Source: Alphaproteobacteria bacterium
GTDB lineage: Bacteria > Pseudomonadota > Alphaproteobacteria > UBA2966 > CAIVPW01
NCBI GenBank assembly: GCA_947481575.1
Contig: CANKGV010000018.1
Span: 1-46,283 of the forward strand
Direction: 5' to 3'
Length of the DNA stretch: 46,283 bases
A program made the position numbers and the translations under genes. Shown here piece after piece: positions 40,220 through 46,283 of the stretch (its first letter is position 1; the number at the start of each line of letters is the position of its first letter). The notes beneath the pieces are model-generated. The model searched no databases. It was not told where the DNA came from and saw only the letters and a program-made list of their open reading frames with translations.

Positions 40220-40675
40220 TTACGCCAACTCGGAGGCGCGGTGAATCGCCTGCCGGATGCGCTGATACGTGCCGCAACGGCAAACGTTGTCGGACATCTC
40301 CGCGTCGATGTCGGCGTCCGTCGGGCGCTTGTTCTTCGACAGCAGAGCTGCCGCGGCCATGATCTGGCCCGACTGGCAGTAGCCGCACTGCGGGACGTCG
40401 ATTTCAGTCCAAGCAACCTGAACCGGGTGCTTGCTGTCGGCCGACAGGCCCTCAATGGTGGTGATCGCCTTGCCAACCGCAGCCGAAGCGGCAGTGTTGC
40501 AGGACTTCGCGGCGGCGCCGTCGATGTGGACCGTGCACGCACCGCACTTCGCGATGCCACAGCCAAACTTGGTGCCCGTCAGGCCGATGCTGTCACGGAT
40601 GACCCACAGCAGCGGGGTCTCCGGCTCGACATCGACCGAATAGGCCTTGCCGTTAACGGTAAGGTTTAGTGCCAT
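40220..40675 (-). CDS. Molybdenum hydroxylase small 2Fe-2S subunit, copy 1
   Basis: The 151-residue protein carries both 2Fe-2S clusters of the family: the plant-type set ([17 protein letters not shown]...SCNT) in the N-terminal half and the helical set ([26 protein letters not shown]) in the C-terminal half. It passes electrons from the Moco subunit to the triheme cytochrome. It has no signal peptide; export by hitchhiking on the Tat-signalled large subunit is usual for this type. A GGAGAGGGAG ribosome binding site precedes ATG 40675. Confidence 0.9.
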   Translation of the reverse strand: MALNLTVNGKAYSVDVEPETPLLWVIRDSIGLTGTKFGCGIAKCGACTVHIDGAAAKSCNTAASAAVGKAITTIEGLSADSKHPVQVAWTEIDVPQCGYCQSGQIMAAAALLSKNKRPTDADIDAEMSDNVCRCGTYQRIRQAIHRASELA

Positions 40676-40777
40676 ATGAGATTACTCCCTCTCCAGGAAT
40701 GAGGCGCCGACACAAGGCGGGTCCAGTAATGCGGTCCGCAGGGTCTCGTGCTTCGGCCAATTCTCCCCTAACGCGGG

Positions 40778-40807
40778 GGTATAGGCCGAATCCCCGCCAC
40801 GAGACAA
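40778..40807 (-). promoter_or_regulatory. Candidate promoter of molybdenum-hydroxylase copy 1
   Basis: On the minus strand TTGTCT and TATACC are separated by 18 bp. A very similar pair (TTGTGT-N17-TATACG) lies 3,026 bp away before copy 2, so the control region was duplicated with the genes. Confidence 0.45.
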
Positions 40808-40945
40808 TAGCGATCGATGTGGATGAACATCTGTTGATCGCCAAAAACCCTAGGAAATCTGCGGAGAAGCGCCCGGGTATGGTGGATCGGGGGTGGGCCG
40901 CCGGGAATGCCCAACAATTGGGCGGTGTGACCCCCCAAAAGCCGA

Positions 40946-40971
40946 CGGCCGGGGTGTTGCCACCCCGGCCG
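40946..40971 (-). terminator. Terminator of molybdenum-hydroxylase copy 2
   Basis: The same 11-bp stem and TTGC loop as at 37919-37944 lies 33 nt after the copy-2 large-subunit stop; on the minus strand it is followed by CTTTTGGGGGG. Confidence 0.8.
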
Positions 40972-41003
40972 CCAAGCCATTCAACCGTTGCTGGACTGGT
41001 GGG

Positions 41004-43232
41004 TTACGCCCAGCTCAGATCGGTGTGGTTAAACGGCATCGAACGAACACGCTTGCCGGTTGCGTAGAAGATCGCGTTGCCGACGGCAGCGCCGATCGGG
41101 GGCAGGCCGGGCTCGCCCATACCACCCCACTTGTCGCCGCCCGAGAGCGCGAAGTGCGTCTCGATAACCGGCATCTGGTTCATACGCATAATCGGGTAGG
41201 TGTCGAAGTTGCCCTGGACGACCTGGCCCTTATCCAGGGTGATTTCCTGGATCCAAGCGGCACCCAAGCCCATGGTGATCGCGCTCTGGGACTGGCCCTC
41301 GGCGATCGACGGGTTGACGAGGTGGCCCGTGTCGAACACGGCGACGACCTTGTCGACCGTGAGAACACCGCGACGGGTGACCGACACCGTGGCGCACTGG
41401 GCGCAGATGGTGCCGAACGCCGTCGACATGGCCATGCCCATGCCCGTGCCCTTGGGCAGGGTGGTGGACCAGCCGGCCTTTTCCTTCAGGGTCTTCAGGA
41501 CGAGCTGGTAGTCCGCCAGATCCTTCGTCAGGTCCATGCGGAGCTGCAGCGGGTCCTTGCCGCCAGCCTGAGCCACTTCGTCGATGAAGGACTCGAACTG
41601 GAAGATGTTCTGCGACACCGCGACCGAGCGGTACGCCTGAACCGGCAGGTTGGAGTTGCGGATGTGCATATCAAGGTACTGATCCTTGATTGCGTAGACG
41701 TTGGTGCGGAAGCCTTCGACCGAACCGTTGTCCAGGCCGTTCACGACGGCGTCCGGACGCGAGTGGGCGGTGATCGAGTGCTGGACCGAACGCATCCACA
41801 GACCGCTGGGCATGCCATCGGCGCCGATGCCCGCGATCAACTTGGTCGTGGCCATCGGGCGGTGCTTGCCCTGACGGAAGTCTTCTTCACGGGTCCACAC
41901 CATCTTGACCGGCTTCTTGACGACGCCGGCGATGGCTGCGGCCTGACGCACTTCGTCGTTACGCGAACGACGGCCGAAGCCACCGCCCAGGAACGTGGTG
42001 TGCGTGTAGACGTTTTCCGGCTTCGCGCCGAGGTTGTCGGCGACCACGGCGAGGGCGCCCGGCGGGTTCTGGAAGCCGCCATAGACGTCAACGCGATCCG
42101 CGGTGACCGAAACCGTGCAGTTCATCGGCTCCATGCAGGCGTGCGCCTGGTAGGGAGACTCGTAAACCGCTTCGACCTTCTTGGCCGCCTTGGCGATCAT
42201 GCCTTCGGCGTCACCGTCCTTGCGGGCAACTGCCGCGCCGGGCTCGGTCAAGGCCTTACGCTGACGCTCGAACAGCGCGGTGCTGTTGATCGCAACGTCG
42301 GGGCCCATTTCCCACTGGATCGGCATCAGGCCGAGAGCGGTCTTGGCGCGATACCAAGTGTCCGCGATCACGGCGACGCCCGGCTGCACGCCGGACGCGA
42401 TGTCGCCTTGCGGCTTCAGCTCGACCGCCGAGATCACGCCCGGACGGGACTTAATCGCGTCGAAGTCGAAGCTCTTCAGCTTGCGTGCCGAAGCGGTGGC
42501 CGAGTCGCCGCCGGGGATCGGGTGCGACATGACCGCGGCATAGACCATGCCGGGCAGACGCACGTCGATGCCGAACGTGGCGGTGCCGTTCACCTTGAGC
42601 GGGGTGTCGAGGCGCTGAACCGAAGTGCCCAGGAACGTGTACTGGTCCGGGGTCTTGATGGCCGGTTCTTTGTCGAAGTTGATCTGCGACGCCTTGGTCG
42701 CAAACTCGGCGTACGTGCCGCGCTTGGTGCCCGCCGTCAACACGCTGTCCTTGGCGGTGACCTGGTCACGGGTCACACCCCAATCCTTCGCAGCGGCTTC
42801 CTTCAGACGCTCGCGCGCCGAAGCGCCGGCTTGCTGCAGGTAGACGCGCGAAGAACGAACGGCGCTCGAGCCGCCCGTCGACATGCGCTGATAGATGTTG
42901 TTCTGCTTGATGTGGCGGTTGGCGTCGGCGTATTCGGCCTTGATCGCCTTCCAGTCGGCCTGGAGCTCTTCGGCTACCAGCATCGGCATGGAGGTGAACA
43001 CGCCTTCGCCCATTTCGGACTGAGCAACGCGGATGGTCACGGTGCCATCCGGGTCGATCACGAGCCAGGCGTTGACTTCCTGGCCGTCCTTCGCGGTGGG
43101 ACGCTCCCACGGGTTGTTGGCGATGTTCGCGGCCTGCGCTGCGCTGGGCAGGTAGAAGCCGAGCATCATGCCACCGCCGGCTGCGGCAGTGGACACGATG
43201 AAGTTACGGCGAGTGATGTCCAAATGAGTCAT
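41004..43232 (-). CDS. Molybdenum hydroxylase large (Moco) subunit, copy 2
   Basis: The 742-residue precursor matches copy 1 throughout, with the same Tat signal (TRRNFIV), GGGFGRRSRND loop and catalytic Glu in KWGGMGEPGLPP. It differs at scattered sites, for example PALPPTAAAVANA versus PGLPPIGAAVGNA near the active-site Glu and ALDCGHLVNPSIAEAQ versus VFDTGHLVNPSIAEGQ. Such changes near the active site could alter substrate range. It follows its small-subunit gene by 14 bp, as in copy 1. Confidence 0.88.
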   Translation of the reverse strand: MTHLDITRRNFIVSTAAAGGGMMLGFYLPSAAQAANIANNPWERPTAKDGQEVNAWLVIDPDGTVTIRVAQSEMGEGVFTSMPMLVAEELQADWKAIKAEYADANRHIKQNNIYQRMSTGGSSAVRSSRVYLQQAGASARERLKEAAAKDWGVTRDQVTAKDSVLTAGTKRGTYAEFATKASQINFDKEPAIKTPDQYTFLGTSVQRLDTPLKVNGTATFGIDVRLPGMVYAAVMSHPIPGGDSATASARKLKSFDFDAIKSRPGVISAVELKPQGDIASGVQPGVAVIADTWYRAKTALGLMPIQWEMGPDVAINSTALFERQRKALTEPGAAVARKDGDAEGMIAKAAKKVEAVYESPYQAHACMEPMNCTVSVTADRVDVYGGFQNPPGALAVVADNLGAKPENVYTHTTFLGGGFGRRSRNDEVRQAAAIAGVVKKPVKMVWTREEDFRQGKHRPMATTKLIAGIGADGMPSGLWMRSVQHSITAHSRPDAVVNGLDNGSVEGFRTNVYAIKDQYLDMHIRNSNLPVQAYRSVAVSQNIFQFESFIDEVAQAGGKDPLQLRMDLTKDLADYQLVLKTLKEKAGWSTTLPKGTGMGMAMSTAFGTICAQCATVSVTRRGVLTVDKVVAVFDTGHLVNPSIAEGQSQSAITMGLGAAWIQEITLDKGQVVQGNFDTYPIMRMNQMPVIETHFALSGGDKWGGMGEPGLPPIGAAVGNAIFYATGKRVRSMPFNHTDLSWA

Positions 43233-43246
43233 TGACTGTCCTCCCC

Positions 43247-43702
43247 TTACGCCAGCTCGGAGGCGCGGTGAATCGCCTGCCGGATGCGCTGATACGTGCC
43301 GCAACGGCAAACGTTGTCGGACATCTCCGCGTCGATGTCGGCGTCGGTCGGACGCTTGTTCTTCGACAGCAGAGCTGCCGCGGCCATGATCTGGCCCGAC
43401 TGGCAGTAGCCGCACTGCGGGACGTCGATTTCAGTCCAAGCAACCTGAACCGGGTGCTTGCTGTCGGCCGACAGGCCCTCAATGGTGGTGATGTTCTTGC
43501 CAACCGCGGCCGAAGCAGCGGTGTTGCACGACTTCGCCGCAGCGCCGTCGATGTGAACGGTGCACGCACCGCACTTCGCGATGCCGCAACCAAATTTCGT
43601 CCCGGTCAGCCCGATGCTGTCCCGGATCACCCACAGCAGCGGGGTCTCGGGTTCAACATCAACCGAATAGGCCTTCCCGTTGACATTAAGATTCAATGCC
43701 AT
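43247..43702 (-). CDS. Molybdenum hydroxylase small 2Fe-2S subunit, copy 2
   Basis: The 151-residue protein differs from copy 1 at only a few residues (for example NVNGKAY for TVNGKAY and GKNITTIEG for GKAITTIEG) and keeps all eight cluster Cys ([21 protein letters not shown]). ATG 43702 has GGAGAGGGAGG upstream. Export with the Tat-signalled large subunit is expected. Confidence 0.9.
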   Translation of the reverse strand: MALNLNVNGKAYSVDVEPETPLLWVIRDSIGLTGTKFGCGIAKCGACTVHIDGAAAKSCNTAASAAVGKNITTIEGLSADSKHPVQVAWTEIDVPQCGYCQSGQIMAAAALLSKNKRPTDADIDAEMSDNVCRCGTYQRIRQAIHRASELA

Positions 43703-43803
43703 GAGCGGTAACCTCCCTCTCCAACAACGGAAACCGCGACCGCGAGGGGTTGCCAGGATGGACAGCCCACGTCCCGCCGGCCGGTAAATTCCGCCGTAAG
43801 CCC

Positions 43804-43832
43804 CGTATAGGACGTGCGACAATTGGACACAA
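43804..43832 (-). promoter_or_regulatory. Candidate promoter of molybdenum-hydroxylase copy 2
   Basis: On the minus strand TTGTGT and TATACG are separated by 17 bp, giving a leader of about 95 nt. It is the counterpart of the promoter-like pair before copy 1. Confidence 0.45.
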
Positions 43833-44018
43833 CCGGAAAACCAGTGCCCGATAACGCGGATTTGAATTGCCTGGAAAAGCCTTGCGCCGAGCCGGTCTCC
43901 GGGCCGTTTGGCGGGGGCAGCAGCGGGCCCGGCGGTGGCCGGCGAGGGCCCTATATTCCGATGGGCACAACGGTTCGGTGTGGGTGCACGATCGCTACGG
44001 CAGCTACCCCTGAAAGCG

Positions 44019-44051
44019 AAGCCGCCGCCGAAGGTGCTTCGGCGGCGGCTT
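44019..44051 (-). terminator. Terminator of the triheme cytochrome gene
   Basis: AAGCCGCCGCCGAA pairs with its complement over 14 bp with a 5-nt loop, starting 44 nt after the cytochrome stop on the minus strand; CGCTTTCA follows. It separates the cytochrome from the hydroxylase transcript. Confidence 0.7.
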
Positions 44052-44094
44052 GCCTGGGGTTCGATGGCCGGCGGGTTATCCCCACCGCCCGGTC

Positions 44095-45393
44095 TTAGGG
44101 CTTGGGGGCGCGAGCCTCCGCCACCTTGGCAGCGATGTCCGTCCACGCCGGGCGATCGGTGAACTGCGCCCGGATGTAGGTGGCTAGGTCGGCGATGTCG
44201 GCATCGGTGACCGAGGCGCCGAACGCGGGCATCGATTTGTCGCGCGCGCCCTTGGGCGGCCGCACGCCGTCGATGATCACATGGATCAGGTTCGACGGGT
44301 TCGGTCCGACGACCGTGCTGTAGAGCGCCATCGGCACCGGTGTGCCGCCGGCCTTGTGGCAGTTGGCGCATAGGCGGCCGAATATCGCCTGGCCGCGTTG
44401 GGCCGCCGGATCCTTCATGGTCGGCGGCGGGGTTACCGCTCCGTATTCCTTTTCCTTCGCTGCCGCGTAGACCTGCTCTGCCGGTTTGGCACCTGCGGGG
44501 GTCCCGAGCGATGCGAGGTACTTGGCGATCGCGTAGACCTCGTCCTCATTGACCTCGGCGAGGTCGTTGATGACCGGCGTCATCGGACCGGCGGTGACAC
44601 CGTGGTTCTTGTCCCAGCCGTCGATCAGGTAGTTGACGTACGCGGCTTCGTTCCAGCCGATGGTTGCGAGCGAGTGGGTGCCGAGCGCGGGCGCCGCCCA
44701 CCCTTCGGCGTCGCCGCCCTGGTAGACCTTCGCGAGAATCTCCGCGCCCATGAAGTTGCGCGGCGAGTGGCACGAGCCGCAATGGCCCAAGCCCTCAACG
44801 ATGTAGCGGCCACGGTTCCACGCCGCGTCCTTGGAGGCATCGGGCGCATCTGGACCCTGCTTCAGGTACAGGAAGTTCCACGCCGCGACGCCCAGACGGA
44901 TGCCATAGGGGAACGCCAGGGCGGTTTCCGGCGCTTCGTACTTCACCGGCTTTTGGCTCATCAAGAACGCATAGAGGGCGTGAATGTCCTCGTCCGTCGT
45001 CTTGGTGAAACGGTCGTAGGGGAATGCGGGGTAAAGGTAGTGGCCTTCATTGTCGATGCCTTCGCGCATCGCGCGCTTGAAGGCAACCTCGGACCACTTG
45101 CCGATGCCCGTATCCGGATCGGGCGTGATGTTAGTCGTGTAGATGATGCCGTAGGGCGACTTCAGGGGCAGGCCGCCAGAGAACGGATCGCCGCCCGGAC
45201 GAGTGTGGCAAACCGCGCAGTCGCCGAGTAGCGCCAGCGTCTTGCCCTTGTCGACCGTCGCGCGGTCAAAGGTGCTTGGGTTGGGCGGGGTGATCGGGTC
45301 GATCGCACCGTAGCGCATGGCATACGCCAACGCGCCGCCGCCGACGATCACACCTGCGACGACAATGCCGAACAGAAGTTGCGCTGCCCTCAT
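44095..45393 (-). CDS. Membrane-anchored triheme cytochrome c
   Basis: The 432-residue protein has an uncleaved N-terminal anchor (about residues 5-26) and three haem-c sites: CAVCH (Cys 59, Cys 62), CGSCH (near 204) and CANCH (near 341). This is the layout of the cytochrome subunits of membrane alcohol and aldehyde dehydrogenases, and of the nicotinate/isoquinoline hydroxylase group. It should take electrons from the periplasmic molybdenum hydroxylases encoded downstream and pass them to the respiratory chain. There is one cytochrome for two hydroxylase copies. ATG 45393 is preferred over the longer frame. Confidence 0.9.
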   Translation of the reverse strand: MRAAQLLFGIVVAGVIVGGGALAYAMRYGAIDPITPPNPSTFDRATVDKGKTLALLGDCAVCHTRPGGDPFSGGLPLKSPYGIIYTTNITPDPDTGIGKWSEVAFKRAMREGIDNEGHYLYPAFPYDRFTKTTDEDIHALYAFLMSQKPVKYEAPETALAFPYGIRLGVAAWNFLYLKQGPDAPDASKDAAWNRGRYIVEGLGHCGSCHSPRNFMGAEILAKVYQGGDAEGWAAPALGTHSLATIGWNEAAYVNYLIDGWDKNHGVTAGPMTPVINDLAEVNEDEVYAIAKYLASLGTPAGAKPAEQVYAAAKEKEYGAVTPPPTMKDPAAQRGQAIFGRLCANCHKAGGTPVPMALYSTVVGPNPSNLIHVIIDGVRPPKGARDKSMPAFGASVTDADIADLATYIRAQFTDRPAWTDIAAKVAEARAPKP

Positions 45394-45494
45394 GGGAAAT
45401 CTTGTCTCCTTGGTCAATCGAGCCTGCCCGGGAGCAGGGCGCGAAACATAATATGCCGCCGGAATCACCGCCAGAACCCTTTGCTGAAAAAGCG

Positions 45495-46134
45495 TCAGAA
45501 CGCGGTGCGCAACCGGCCGAGCGAAGCAAGAACCTGATAGTGGCCGATCAATACGGCGAACTTGGCCGCGGTATAGGCGCCGTTAGCCTGAAAATACTGG
45601 TCTTCGACGGTCAGCCGGTCGATGAGGGTCTGCTGGCCGAGGTCGAACTTGCCCTGGAACGCTTCGCGGTTTTGGGCCGTGCCCTTCGCGGCGTCCTCCA
45701 GCTGCGGCAACCGCTGCTTGGCCTGCGTGAATGCGTTGAAGGCAACTCGGACGCTTTGCTCGATGGTGCGGCGCTGTTCGTCGAGGCGCAGCTTGCCCTC
45801 GGCCAGCAGCGCCTTGGCACCTTCCACCTGCGCCTTGTCGGCGCCGCCGCGGAACAGGTTGTAGGTCATCGTGACCATCGCGGTGACATCGCCGCCCGGA
45901 CCGACCGCGCCGCCGTCGTTGTTGTTGCGGGTGCCGGTCACGTCGAACGTTACGCGCGGGAGGAACGGCGCGCCCGCGGCGCGCAGGTCCGACTCCAGCG
46001 AACGGATGTTGTCGGCCGCCGCGCGCAGCGAGGGGTGCCCGCTGACGGCCTGTGCCACTGCGTCCTCGACCGTGGTCGGCAGGAGCGTTTCCGAGACGAC
46101 CGGCGCCACCAACTTGGACGGCCAATCGCCGACC
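45495..46134 (-). pseudogene. tolC-like outer-membrane efflux gene, 3' half only, cut by the IS end
   Basis: About 212 residues match the second OEP repeat of TolC-family outer-membrane proteins: LPTTVEDAVAQAVSGHPSLRAA, LRAAGAPFLPRVTFDV, YNLFRGGADKAQVEGAKA, VRVAFNAFTQAK, and IDRLTVEDQYFQANGAYTAAKF. Family members are about 440-480 residues with two such repeats, so the signal peptide and first repeat are missing. The open frame (VGDWPSKLVAP, typical of the inter-repeat linker) runs straight into the IS edge at 46135, where a stop appears. A GTG at 46112 could start a fragment but would lack export. It is a gene truncated by insertion or rearrangement. Confidence 0.85.
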
Positions 46135-46140
46135 TGTCAA

Positions 46141-46184
46141 CGCCGGAGTAAAAATGCATCGGTGCGCCGGAGCAAAAGTGCATC
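46141..46184 (+). repeat. Tandem 20-bp terminal repeats of the right IS end
   Basis: CGCCGGAGYAAAARTGCATC occurs at 46141-46160 and 46165-46184, a 24-bp period. They match the cores at 83-143 in inverted orientation and are probable transposase binding sites. Confidence 0.8.
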
Positions 46185-46194
46185 ACTGCTGATG

Positions 46195-46226
46195 GCAGTA
46201 AGGCCCCCCGAGGGGGGCCTTACTGC
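46195..46226. terminator. Perfect 15-bp hairpin inside the IS end
   Basis: GCAGTAAGGCCCCCC pairs with its full complement with a 2-nt loop (GA). It lies 9 nt downstream of the minus-strand gene stop at 46235, and could also block transcription entering the element. Confidence 0.75.
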
Positions 46227-46234
46227 GTGACCGT

Positions 46235-46283
46235 TTATTGCTCGGGCGGGCTGTCGGGAAGGTCCGCGGCGCGGTCGGCGCGC
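46235..46283 (-). CDS. 3' end of a gene, probably istB (last 15 residues)
   Basis: A minus-strand frame ends RADRAADLPDSPPEQ at a TAA (46235-46237), followed by a strong hairpin. Its position at the istB side of an IS21-like end suggests the C-terminal tail of the IstB ATPase. Fifteen residues of a variable tail cannot prove identity. Confidence 0.35.
   Translation of the reverse strand, partial: RADRAADLPDSPPEQ

Larger units (their letters stand above)
40676..41003. other. Intergenic region between the two molybdenum-hydroxylase copies
   Basis: The 328-bp gap holds the terminator of copy 2 (40946-40971) and a promoter-like pair (40778-40807) for copy 1, with a leader of about 100 nt. No gene was recognised. 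Confidence 0.6.
43703..44094. other. Intergenic region between the triheme cytochrome and hydroxylase copy 2
   Basis: The 392-bp gap contains the cytochrome terminator (44019-44051) and a promoter-like pair for copy 2 (43804-43832). No gene was recognised; frames through it show no family features. Confidence 0.6.
46135..46283 (-). mobile_element. IS21-like element, right (istB-side) terminal region, partial
   Basis: The end starts TGTCAACGCCGGAG at 46135 and holds two 20-bp repeat units (46141-46160 and 46165-46184). These are inverted with respect to the cores at the left window edge (TGTAAGCGCCGGAG when read inward). After the repeats come a strong hairpin and the 3' end of a minus-strand gene, which fits the istB side of an IS21 element. 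Orientation is the same as the left-edge element. Confidence 0.7.

Noticed and set aside
1-46283. tRNA, rRNA, riboswitch or CRISPR features
   Set aside because: No T-loop consensus, rRNA-like conserved stretch or regularly spaced repeats were seen on either strand; the repeats found are IS ends, terminators and gene duplications.

Overview
The window is GC-rich, gene-dense DNA from a proteobacterium, most likely an alphaproteobacterium. The siroheme synthase / DUF2849 / sulfite reductase / DUF934 / CysH order, the GreB sequence and the style of the Sox and molybdenum-hydroxylase genes all point that way; the order or genus cannot be told from sequence alone. No rRNA, tRNA or CRISPR array was seen. 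Both window edges lie inside IS21-like insertion-sequence ends: an istA start reads off the left edge, and the opposite kind of end lies on the right, in the same orientation. About 46 kb (149-46134) therefore sits between directly oriented IS ends.

Layout. 149-5029: a pentapeptide-repeat protein just inside the left IS end, an AlkC-type DNA glycosylase with a DUF1801 gene, and a ygiB/ygiC/DUF350-like cluster. 5161-15039: a block of interleaved paralogues that looks like a periplasmic quinoprotein oxidation module. It holds two secreted helical-repeat proteins, a lipoprotein, two four-Cys cytochromes c, and two tandem PQQ alcohol dehydrogenases carrying the Asp-x-Asp signature of lanthanide-dependent enzymes, with an Fe/Mn superoxide dismutase between them. 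15050-24426: housekeeping and accessory genes (ten-TM membrane protein, O-GlcNAc-transferase-like protein, GreB, two YkgJ-type Cys-cluster proteins, pirin, OsmC, Pcm, a decayed galE, a CRP-like regulator). 24469-25818: a receiver domain with Glu at the phosphoacceptor position, fused to pentapeptide repeats.

25929-30779 is an assimilatory sulfate-reduction operon (cysG, DUF2849, cysI, and a DUF934-CysH fusion) behind an AT-rich promoter region with stacked inverted repeats. 32350-37768 is a sulfur-oxidation locus on the minus strand (SoxXA, flavocytochrome c sulfide dehydrogenase, SoxZ, a non-canonical SoxY) with no SoxB or SoxCD; it also encodes a Cys-less SUMF1-domain protein and a small membrane protein. 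37919-45393 holds two tandem copies, at an exact 3,027-bp period, of a two-subunit molybdenum hydroxylase, preceded by one membrane-anchored triheme cytochrome c. The right edge carries the 3' half of a tolC-like gene cut by the IS end.

Together the genes describe a respiratory periplasm specialised in oxidising small organics and reduced sulfur, with electrons passed to c-type cytochromes. Inferred features are the lanthanide dependence, the function of the repeat proteins, and the chemistry of the SoxYZ-like carrier.
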